Shown here in pieces: positions 41,605-48,634 of a stretch of DNA of 64,000 nucleotides (within the stretch, counting starts at the first letter, position 1; each line of letters begins with the position of its first letter). This DNA is from Enterococcus_E cecorum_C (GTDB lineage: Bacteria > Bacillota > Bacilli > Lactobacillales > Enterococcaceae): positions 1 through 64,000 of the forward strand of contig NZ_JBQKFH010000009.1 in NCBI RefSeq assembly GCF_052119425.1, given 5' to 3'. The notes below the pieces were generated by a model. The model was not told the origin of the DNA, made no database searches, and worked only from the letters and a program-made list of their open reading frames with translations. The translations under genes were made by a program, and so were the position numbers.

Positions 41605-42720
41605 CTACACTAACATGGATAGGACTAACCCACCGGCAATCACCGAAGCAATCTGACCAGAAACATTTGCGCCAGCCGCATGCATTAATATAAAGTTTTG
41701 GGGATCTTCAGCGGTAGCCATTTTTTGAATCACGCGACTAGACATTGGGAAAGCCGAGATACCCGCCGCCCCAATCATTGGGTTCACTTTGTCTTTTAAG
41801 AAAAGGTTCAAAAACTTCGCAAACAAAACGCCACCAACACTATCCATCACAAAGGCAACTAAACCAAGTGCGATGACCATTAATGTATCCCAGCGCAAAA
41901 ACTCACTGTATTGCATTTTTACTGAAACAGCTAGCCCTAATAAAATACTAATTAAATTCACTAATTCATTCTGAGCGCTCAAAGAAAGACGATCTAATAC
42001 CCCACATTCTCTAAGTAAATTACCAAACATTAAAAAGCCCACCAATGGTAGTGAAACCGGCGCAATAATTCCAGCAATTACACAAATGACTATCGGGAAA
42101 ATGATTTTAGCCGTTTGTGAAACATTATGTGCTTGATAATGCATACGAATTTGTCGCTCTTTTTTAGTCGTGACTGCTTTGATGGCAACCGGTTGAATAA
42201 TCGGTACTAAAGCCATGTAAGAATAAGCAGCCACCATAATCGCCCCTAAATATTTAGAATGTAACGTATTAGCCACGAAAATCGAAGTTGGTCCATCAGC
42301 TGCACCGATAATGCCAATTGACGCCGCATCATTCAAATCAAAGCCTAGTAAAACAGCCATAATTATTGTAAAGAAAATCCCAAATTGCGCGGCGGCACCA
42401 AATAAAAGTAGCGAAGGATTTTGTAACAGTGGACCAAAATCAATCATTGCCCCAATCCCGATAAACAATAATAATGGGAAGAGTTCCGTATTAATCCCTG
42501 CTTCAAACAGAATTTGAAATGGGCCTTTTTCATTTCCAGTCATCAATACCCCAGAAAATGGAAAATTAACTAAAATCGTCCCTAACCCAATTGGTACTAA
42601 AAGTGTAGGTTCATATTCCTTTTTAATCCCTAAGTACATTAAAATGCCACCAATGACCATCATCACAATGCGTCCTGGTTCTTGGACAAAGACTTGTAAG
42701 CTATCCATTAAAGCTTGCAT
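41605..42720 (-). CDS. oadB: Sodium-pumping oxaloacetate decarboxylase beta subunit OadB
   Basis: 371-residue polytopic membrane protein of the OadB/MmdB/GcdB family. Key motifs: GIIGAADGPTSIFV (with the essential Asp), IQPVAIK, LLPLLLFIGIGAMIDFGPLL and the C-terminal GAAGISAFPMSSRV and HAAGANVSGQIASVIAGG. It decarboxylates carboxybiotin and pumps sodium out. Membrane partner of the biotin and carboxyltransferase subunits encoded around it. Confidence 0.95.
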   Translation of the reverse strand: MQALMDSLQVFVQEPGRIVMMVIGGILMYLGIKKEYEPTLLVPIGLGTILVNFPFSGVLMTGNEKGPFQILFEAGINTELFPLLLFIGIGAMIDFGPLLQNPSLLLFGAAAQFGIFFTIIMAVLLGFDLNDAASIGIIGAADGPTSIFVANTLHSKYLGAIMVAAYSYMALVPIIQPVAIKAVTTKKERQIRMHYQAHNVSQTAKIIFPIVICVIAGIIAPVSLPLVGFLMFGNLLRECGVLDRLSLSAQNELVNLISILLGLAVSVKMQYSEFLRWDTLMVIALGLVAFVMDSVGGVLFAKFLNLFLKDKVNPMIGAAGISAFPMSSRVIQKMATAEDPQNFILMHAAGANVSGQIASVIAGGLVLSMLV

Positions 42721-42735
42721 GACTCTCCCTCCATT

Positions 42736-43143
42736 CTATTCAATTACAATTAACGGATCTCCAGGATTGACCATTGTATTAACCTCAACACAAATTTGTT
42801 TGACAAACCCACTGCGATGCGCGACAATTTCATTTTCCATTTTCATCGCTTCTAAGATCATCACTGGTTGATTTTCTTGTACGGAATCTCCAACATTTAC
42901 TAATAATTTCAAAATATTACCAGGCATAGGGGCAACCAATGGCTCAGCATCACTTGTAACTGGACTAGCAGCTGTAGGTGTCTTAGGAACTTCTGGTGCT
43001 ACCGGTGCTTGAGGCGCAACCGGTGGTGTAGGAGTTACTGGTGCTTGTGGGACAACCGGTGCTTGTGGTGCACCTCCCCCAATTTCCTCCATTTCCACTA
43101 AATATTCTTTCCCATCAATTGATATTTTAAATTTTCTAAGCAT
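42736..43143 (-). CDS. oadD: Biotin carrier subunit OadD
   Basis: 135-residue biotinyl carrier protein. N-terminal stretch MLRKFKISIDGKEYLVEMEE, a Pro/Ala/Val-rich flexible linker (residues ~28-62, made of repeated PQAPV/PTPPV-like units), then a biotinyl domain with the attachment Lys in LEAMKMENE. It shuttles the carboxyl group from OadA to OadB. The linker DNA shows matching short repeats. Confidence 0.95.
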   Translation of the reverse strand: MLRKFKISIDGKEYLVEMEEIGGGAPQAPVVPQAPVTPTPPVAPQAPVAPEVPKTPTAASPVTSDAEPLVAPMPGNILKLLVNVGDSVQENQPVMILEAMKMENEIVAHRSGFVKQICVEVNTMVNPGDPLIVIE

Positions 43144-43157
43144 AACAATTCCTCCGA

Positions 43158-43502
43158 CTAAATTTTTTCTTTAATAGAATGGATTTTCCATTGACTCTCT
43201 GGATAAATTTCAGCTGCCAAACTCGCTGCAATCAAGCTAATCACTTTCGCATCAGGATTGTGCTGCTTAATGCTTTTTACTTGCCAAGTACTATCCGGAG
43301 CATCTCCTGCACAAATCGCACTGCTAATAACAGCCGCAAGCTCTCTTTGGCTTCCTTCTACCTCAACGAACAATGGGATTTCGCGCCATTGTTCACCTGG
43401 TTCTTTATTATGAACTTGTTCGGTAAAAGAAGTTGCTGCCACTTGCTTCTTTTCTGGCATTTTTTCTTCTTTTTTTCCGAATATTTTTTGCCACCAACGC
43501 AT
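43158..43502 (-). CDS. oadH: Oxaloacetate decarboxylase-associated protein OadH-like
   Basis: 114 residues, first gene of the operon. It starts MRWWQKIFGKKEEK, an amphipathic basic segment, followed by a charged region and two internally similar halves: AVISSAICAGDAPDSTWQVKSIKQ and SLIAASLAAEIYPESQWKIHSIKE (these overlap in pattern IxAx..SxWxxxSIK). That pattern fits the C-terminal helper domain found in decarboxylase systems of the E. faecalis oadHDB type. The start is the ATG five bases after AGGTGG. Precise role unknown. Confidence 0.78.
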   Translation of the reverse strand: MRWWQKIFGKKEEKMPEKKQVAATSFTEQVHNKEPGEQWREIPLFVEVEGSQRELAAVISSAICAGDAPDSTWQVKSIKQHNPDAKVISLIAASLAAEIYPESQWKIHSIKEKI

Positions 43503-43518
43503 GTTAACCACCTCTTAT

Positions 43519-43533
43519 TGTTAGCGTTTACAT
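43519..43533. promoter_or_regulatory. Perfect cre site (CcpA operator) of the oad operon
   Basis: TGTTAGCGTTTACAT; the reverse complement fits WTGNNARCGNWWWCA at all 15 positions. It lies between promoter and oadH, where CcpA would act as a roadblock in glucose-grown cells. Confidence 0.85.
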
Positions 43534-43561
43534 TTCTCTTTAAAAAATATTTCTCGTAATT

Positions 43562-43591
43562 ATTGTAACGCTTTCATAGTTATAATTGCAA
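43562..43591 (-). promoter_or_regulatory. oadH promoter with second cre-like motif
   Basis: TTGCAA (43586-43591) and TACAAT (43562-43567) on the minus strand, 18 bases apart. The spacer and -10 overlap TGAAAGCGTTACAA (43563-43576), a cre-like sequence that lacks one base of the consensus. Confidence 0.6.
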
Positions 43592-43632
43592 GTATTATTA
43601 AACCTTTCACATAATTCTCATTGTATTTAAAC

Positions 43633-43662
43633 AAAAAAGAGCAAGGCCAAAACCTTACTCTT
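43633..43662 (-). terminator. Terminator overlapping the psiE stop codon
   Basis: On the minus strand GAGTAAGG pairs with CCTTGCTC, and six Ts follow. The TAA stop of the psiE-family gene lies in the rising arm of the stem, so translation and termination are tightly packed. Confidence 0.78.
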
Positions 43663-44110
43663 TCTCTTCTTTTTTCATTTTGGCAATCATTTGCTTAACC
43701 AATATCTCTGGCTTAAATGACTTGAGATGCTCTAATATATATAAAACAATCACTAAAACCAAAATCGCAAAAGCCATAAATAAAGTCTCTAAGCCACTTC
43801 CATGTGCAAGCAACAATTGTCTTAAGATAGCGGTAATACTAATCAAAACTAAATAGCGCACCGGGATATGGTGGTCATCACGGACATATCTCAATAGCAT
43901 TAAAATAATCTCTAAAAGGATAAATAATGTCGCTACCTCTTCAATCAGATAGTATAGGGAATTAGTACTTTTTAACGGCACGACTTGCTGGAAAATCGAA
44001 TAAATCGCTTCACCCATCACAATAATGACAATAACGACCAAAATCCCTAACAAAATATCTACCACTGTACTAACAATTTTTTCTAAAGAACTGATTTGTT
44101 TATCGTTCAT
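43655..44110 (-). CDS. PsiE-family membrane protein
   Basis: 151 residues with four transmembrane segments, matching the PsiE (phosphate-starvation-inducible) family: LLEIILMLLRYVRDDHHIPVRY-type loop (seen as RYVRDDHHIPVRYLVLI) followed by ITAILRQLLL. The molecular function of the family is not known. It sits ten bases after the stop of the SseB-macro gene and ends in a terminator, so it forms a two-gene operon with it. Confidence 0.85.
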   Translation of the reverse strand: MNDKQISSLEKIVSTVVDILLGILVVIVIIVMGEAIYSIFQQVVPLKSTNSLYYLIEEVATLFILLEIILMLLRYVRDDHHIPVRYLVLISITAILRQLLLAHGSGLETLFMAFAILVLVIVLYILEHLKSFKPEILVKQMIAKMKKEEKE

Positions 44111-44120
44111 CTTTTCCCCC

Positions 44121-46181
44121 TTAAGCCTCTTCTAAATAATCACGAAAAGCACTGTATACTTCAAAATCTTCTGTAGATAAATAAACATGTAAAACATAAT
44201 CACGATTATCAGTCATCCACTGCGCAACTGTATTGATAATGAGTGGCATTAATTCTTCTAAAGGATAGCCTGCATCATTAAAGCCAAAGATTGGCAATAC
44301 AATCTGTTTCAAATTTAATTTACGTGCTTGATTTAATGACTCATAGTAGCTATTGATGACACATTCATCTGCCTGAGGACATTGCTGATATTTGGGAATA
44401 ACGGTGTGGAAAATATATTTCGTTTTCGCACCAAATCCAGGAGTTACTTTCACCTCACCAGGGCGTAAAGTCATCAAATCATCATAATAATCTGCCAAAC
44501 GTGTACCAATCTTTGTTCGTAACACATAATCCAAACTTTGGGTATTATCCAAATTAAATTTCAAATTATTCACGACACTATCTGCAGTTAAATTCACCAC
44601 ATTTGCATACTCTAAATAGATTTGACTACGCTTCATGGTTTCTTGATTACGCATGAAAATGGTCATAATCAATTCCTTTGCCAAAAAGAATGGCCGTCCA
44701 TATGGATTTAGCATAATACCATTGACATTAGGTGTTTTTGCCACCATTTCCAAAATTGCTGAAATCGGATAAACAATCCCTTTCGTGCGACCGTCTTTTT
44801 CAAATTCCTCAATATTAGTAAAAGCAACAAACGCCTCTTGGTTATTCTCTACAAAAAGTCGGAACAATTCCCAAGACTTACCATCGGTTGTCATTAATAT
44901 TTCATCTTTAGAACCTAAGTGATAGCTATGATGAGAATTTTTGGTTCTTATCGGGTGAACAGGTAAAATTAACTCACCACCTAAATTCATATTTTGCCGT
45001 ATAGCTTCCATTAAGGCAATCGTCTCTTCAATAGATGGATCCTCATCAATCTCTTCTAAAGCAATATCAATTTGACGATTATCAATCACCGAGTCATCTT
45101 CTAAGTCACGTGCAAACTTCACGGTATCTGACTTACGCAAAATTTTGCGGGTAAATTCTAATGGCTGAGGCAAATCTTTCAAGTCATAATATTCTAGACT
45201 CAATATTTTGGCAACTTTTTCTTCTAATTGATTGCCCACTGGTACTACTACATAATCACCTTCATGGACGAAAAGATTATCTACCACATAATAATTCTGC
45301 TGCCTGGTCTCTTCAATTTCAACCAAAGCATAGATATATTGGCTGATTTCTTTATGACGGAGTGGCAGTGAGGTAAAGATATGGCCTAAAAAAGTACTTC
45401 CCTGTAGCATCAAATCATGGATAGCATCTACTAATTCTTTCCAACCAGGTGTAAAAAACATCTGATGTAAACCCCAATAATACTCTTCAAAAGTGCCATC
45501 GATCAACTCAATCTTTAAGTAAACATCTGAATCATGGACTTTGCGGTCTTCTTCTTTCCCACGACTATTTTGAGTAGCGAAAACCAATTGAAAAGTATTT
45601 AACAGTTGACCTAACTCGCGACGTTCGAATTCATAATAAGTTCTTTGATTCACTTCATCGATTTTCTCATAGGTGATCTTGCGTGTACTGCGTCGTAATG
45701 TTAAGGTCTCTTGCAAAATTAAATAGGTTTGCTTAGAAAGCATAAAATTCGAAGGCATATATTTATCTAAATTTTTGACCGTAAAAGTAACAGCTTCAAT
45801 GCCTCTTCCATACTGTTCAAGTAATTCAGGAATCATGTCCAATACTTTTTGTTGAAATTTTCCCCAATTTTTTGGAAAATAATCATCTGCACCATAGGAA
45901 ATAACCAATCCATCTTCATCAAAAAATTCTACATTCCATTTATTTTTTTGTTTGATTTCTGGACTAGCATCATTTGGTAAAACCGGCCAGTCAGCCAAAG
46001 AGGATTGTTTAATCTCTTGCAACCATTCTTGAGATTTTTTCTCATCAACACTTCCAGAATGATAAGTATAAAGACCCGCTATTCTTGAAAAACTATATTC
46101 AACATGTTTTCCAACTAAACGAATTTCGATACTTAATTTTTCATTCGGCGCATTGACATTAATATTCATTTGATTAAACAT
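44121..46181 (-). CDS. Multidomain protein with SseB and macro-type domains
   Basis: ~686 residues. The first ~300 residues form unassigned alpha/beta domains (ITYEKIDEVNQRTYYEFERR, KLEDGTF-like LIDGTFEEYYWGL). Residues ~305-350 look like a small beta-barrel (VHEGDYVVVPVGNQLEEKVAKIL). Residues ~380-500 match an SseB N-terminal domain (GGELILPVHPI, EAFVAFTNIEEF, NGIMLNPYGRPFFL). Residues ~525-665 resemble a macro domain (LRPGEVKVTPGFGAK, then YIFHTVIPKY, and LPIFGFNDAGYPLEE), but the ADP-ribose-binding NAAN motif is replaced by NLTA, so catalytic activity is doubtful. The third possible start, an ATG after GAAAG, is used; a GTG three codons upstream is the alternative. Cellular role unknown. 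Confidence 0.75.
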   Translation of the reverse strand: MFNQMNINVNAPNEKLSIEIRLVGKHVEYSFSRIAGLYTYHSGSVDEKKSQEWLQEIKQSSLADWPVLPNDASPEIKQKNKWNVEFFDEDGLVISYGADDYFPKNWGKFQQKVLDMIPELLEQYGRGIEAVTFTVKNLDKYMPSNFMLSKQTYLILQETLTLRRSTRKITYEKIDEVNQRTYYEFERRELGQLLNTFQLVFATQNSRGKEEDRKVHDSDVYLKIELIDGTFEEYYWGLHQMFFTPGWKELVDAIHDLMLQGSTFLGHIFTSLPLRHKEISQYIYALVEIEETRQQNYYVVDNLFVHEGDYVVVPVGNQLEEKVAKILSLEYYDLKDLPQPLEFTRKILRKSDTVKFARDLEDDSVIDNRQIDIALEEIDEDPSIEETIALMEAIRQNMNLGGELILPVHPIRTKNSHHSYHLGSKDEILMTTDGKSWELFRLFVENNQEAFVAFTNIEEFEKDGRTKGIVYPISAILEMVAKTPNVNGIMLNPYGRPFFLAKELIMTIFMRNQETMKRSQIYLEYANVVNLTADSVVNNLKFNLDNTQSLDYVLRTKIGTRLADYYDDLMTLRPGEVKVTPGFGAKTKYIFHTVIPKYQQCPQADECVINSYYESLNQARKLNLKQIVLPIFGFNDAGYPLEELMPLIINTVAQWMTDNRDYVLHVYLSTEDFEVYSAFRDYLEEA

Positions 46182-46302
46182 TGCTATCACATCTTTCTAA
46201 AGATAACATAAAACTAAAATGTTCATTTAAGAAATCAAAATTACAAGTATAATTAAATATCATTTTTATTATTTTTCATTTTTTATGAAAGCGAATCATT
46301 CT

Positions 46303-46332
46303 AGTATAATTCTTAATTTACATTTATGTCAC
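46303..46332 (-). promoter_or_regulatory. Candidate promoter of the SseB-macro/psiE operon
   Basis: GTGACA (46327-46332) and TATACT (46303-46308) on the minus strand, 18 bases apart, about 120 bases before the gene. Confidence 0.5.
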
Positions 46333-46416
46333 TTTTATTCAATTTTACCATACATTGTTGCTTTTGTTTAGCACCTATTTTTATTAATGTATAGTTTATC
46401 GCTATAAAAAAACAAA

Positions 46417-46465
46417 AAATGAGTCATATTCCTAATAATCATTATCATTAGAAATTGACTCATTT
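46417..46465 (-). terminator. Terminator of the L,D-transpeptidase gene
   Basis: A 10-bp outer stem AAATGAGTCA/TGACTCATTT encloses an inner CTAAT/ATTAG stem; seven or more Ts follow on the minus strand after the transpeptidase stop. Confidence 0.85.
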
Positions 46466-46466
46466 A

Positions 46467-47414
46467 TTAGGCAAGAATACTAACAGGTGTACCCGTCGGC
46501 AATTGTTCATAAAACCATTTCGCATCAGGAATTGATAATTGAATACAGCCGTGGGAAACGCCACTTCCCGTCACTCCAAGCTTTAATCCCTGACTTTTTG
46601 CATAAGGACCTTTATCAGATTCTTTATCAATGCTATGGAACAGATACAATCCGCCATCTTTCCAACCAACCGCATAGTCCGCCCCACCAAAAGTAGACCA
46701 AAAACTATTCGCTCGATAATCATTAACAGAATAACTGCCAGTCGGCGTGAAGTAACCGTTACGAGCAGTTTGACAAAGCATGGTATACACAATGTTTTCT
46801 CCACTTTTTACATAAACACGCTTTTGCCCAATTGATACCTCAATATTCAGATCCTTAACCTTAGCTAAATTGGGTTGGGAACCACCCGTTTGATAGAAAT
46901 AATAGTCATCGTTGTGCATTTCAATCTGATCTTCACAAACCCACCCTAGTACTTCATCAGGAAAGGCCACTTGATACCATAATTTTCCTTGGCTCTTGAC
47001 CGTTTGTCTAGAGATAGCCATAAAATGCAAAAATTGTTCAGACTTTGGATAAACAAGCGACTCTTTATGCGGATAGAGATAGATTTTACCAGTTTGAAAC
47101 AAAAAATGATTCGTCTGCTCATCGACTAAAACAACAGGTTCAAGATTACGCCAACGAAAATTTTGCATTGCTGGATTTGAAACTATTTTCAATGGATTGC
47201 GTAATTCATGATTAGCCTCGGCCATTAAAGTAGTAGATGAATTCAAATTATTTTCTTTCAATTCACTTTGCTTTTGCTTATTCAAAGAAGTTGCTAGTAC
47301 CGTTTCAGATAGATGCAACTTCTTTGAATAATCTCCCGCTATCCAGCGCTCAAAATAAATGCCAATTGAAAAAAACAATACCCCACTGAATAGAAATATC
47401 ACAATTTTTTTCAT
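46467..47414 (-). CDS. L,D-transpeptidase (YkuD domain), membrane-anchored
   Basis: 315 residues: an N-terminal membrane anchor (IVIFLFSGVLFFSIGIYF), a middle segment that resembles an SH3-type module (GKLWYQVAFPDEVLGWVCEDQ), and a C-terminal YkuD domain (residues ~190-315) with FHSID and the catalytic VSHGCIQLS, where Cys forms the acyl-enzyme. It would form 3-3 cross-links in peptidoglycan or attach/trim peptides. Third in-frame ATG-type start is used because GGGGG lies five bases before it; the longer version has no ribosome binding site. Faces the amidase gene across a shared upstream region. Confidence 0.9.
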   Translation of the reverse strand: MKKIVIFLFSGVLFFSIGIYFERWIAGDYSKKLHLSETVLATSLNKQKQSELKENNLNSSTTLMAEANHELRNPLKIVSNPAMQNFRWRNLEPVVLVDEQTNHFLFQTGKIYLYPHKESLVYPKSEQFLHFMAISRQTVKSQGKLWYQVAFPDEVLGWVCEDQIEMHNDDYYFYQTGGSQPNLAKVKDLNIEVSIGQKRVYVKSGENIVYTMLCQTARNGYFTPTGSYSVNDYRANSFWSTFGGADYAVGWKDGGLYLFHSIDKESDKGPYAKSQGLKLGVTGSGVSHGCIQLSIPDAKWFYEQLPTGTPVSILA

Positions 47415-47558
47415 ATTTCCCCCAAAATTCTTATTCAATAATTTACATTGTAAGAAAGATTCAGTAAAATTACAAGTAAGGTGATTCAGTTGTCATTAAT
47501 CTTTTACATACTTGTCACATAGTTCTTCAATATTCACTGAAAGAATGGAGGTCATTTT

Positions 47559-48518
47559 TTGGCTAAGAAAAAGAAAAAACGCAGATTAAAAAAGAAGTGG
47601 CGCTATCGTTTCTCCCTTCTAGGTATTCTTTTACTGTTATGGCTCATTTTTGGACCAATCAAAGGGCATTTACTACATAAACCAGAAAAAAAGGAGGCAA
47701 CTACAGTAACAACCGTTAAGAAAAAAAAGATTCCTCAGCGAAAAGCAGAAGAAAAGTCTTTTGTAAAAGTAACATCTCGTGATATTAATCTATATCAAAA
47801 TGCCGATGCTACTAGTCAAATTTTAGAAGCTGTATCACCAGGGGAAATTTTTGATTATCAAGGAATGGAAAATGACTTTTATTTAGTGTCTACTAATCAA
47901 GGTTTTACTGGCTATGTTTCGAAAAGTGATGCTAGTAAATTCACAAAAAAAATGCTTCAACCCATACATACACTTAAAAATGCAATTATCGTTTTAGATG
48001 CTGGTCATGGAGGCGATGACATTGGTGCATCTAGCATAAATAAAAAATACTATGAAAAAGATATGACCATCGCGATGGTTAAAGTAATCAAAAAAGCCTT
48101 AGAAAATGCTGGTGCAAAAGTTTACTTAACCCATAATTCAAGTAATAAATATATTTATTTAGATGATGTCACAAAATTTTCAATGGATAAAAATGCCGAT
48201 GTTTTCTTAAGCATTCACTTTGACGCAGCTGATGTTGATAATCAGTACTCAGGCGTCAAAACTTATTACTACTATAATAAATATCAAAACTTAGCTCAAA
48301 GTATCAGTCACCAATTTGATAACCTACCTTTGAATAATTTAGGTATTGAGCAAGGAAATTTCGAAGTGATTCGTGAAACAACCCAGCCATCTCTTTTACT
48401 AGAACTAGGTTACCTTAATAATGAAAAAGATTTAGCCTATATTACCAGTAATGATTATCGAGAAAAGATCGCTAATGATATTGTAAAAGGACTTGAAAAC
48501 TTTTTTAATAACAACTAA
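47559..48518 (+). CDS. N-acetylmuramoyl-L-alanine amidase with SH3 domain
   Basis: 319 residues: Lys/Arg-rich cytoplasmic N-terminus, one transmembrane segment (residues ~18-36), an SH3b domain (~68-125; VTSRDINLYQNAD to GFTGYVSK), and an Amidase_3 catalytic domain (~147-317). Zinc ligands are visible: His in VLDAGHGGDDIGA, Glu in KYYEKDMTIA, His in LSIHFDAAD, and catalytic Glu in LLLELGYLNN. It cuts the amide between MurNAc and the stem peptide. The start is TTG, with GGAGGT seven bases before it. Confidence 0.93.
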   Translation: MAKKKKKRRLKKKWRYRFSLLGILLLLWLIFGPIKGHLLHKPEKKEATTVTTVKKKKIPQRKAEEKSFVKVTSRDINLYQNADATSQILEAVSPGEIFDYQGMENDFYLVSTNQGFTGYVSKSDASKFTKKMLQPIHTLKNAIIVLDAGHGGDDIGASSINKKYYEKDMTIAMVKVIKKALENAGAKVYLTHNSSNKYIYLDDVTKFSMDKNADVFLSIHFDAADVDNQYSGVKTYYYYNKYQNLAQSISHQFDNLPLNNLGIEQGNFEVIRETTQPSLLLELGYLNNEKDLAYITSNDYREKIANDIVKGLENFFNNN

Positions 48519-48520
48519 TC

Positions 48521-48556
48521 AAAAAAGAACAGTTCATAAAGAGCTGTTCTTTTTTG
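48521..48556 (+). terminator. Terminator of the amidase gene
   Basis: AAAAAAGAACAG pairs with CTGTTCTTTTTT, giving a stem with A and T runs, so it can also act on minus-strand transcripts from the FtsX-type permease gene. Confidence 0.88.
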
Positions 48557-48634
48557 TGAGGTGTAACCCTCATATAAGGAAAGGTTTATACCATGAAACA
48601 ACATTTTTCACATCTTTAGCCATCACAATCTTCG

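Noticed and set aside
42960..43070. Repetitive DNA in oadD as an independent repeat element
   Set aside because: It encodes the Pro/Ala-rich linker of the biotin carrier; repeats are explained by the protein.
46583..46835. Overlapping open frames in both strands of the L,D-transpeptidase gene
   Set aside because: They lie wholly inside a gene with clear catalytic motifs and lack ribosome binding sites.
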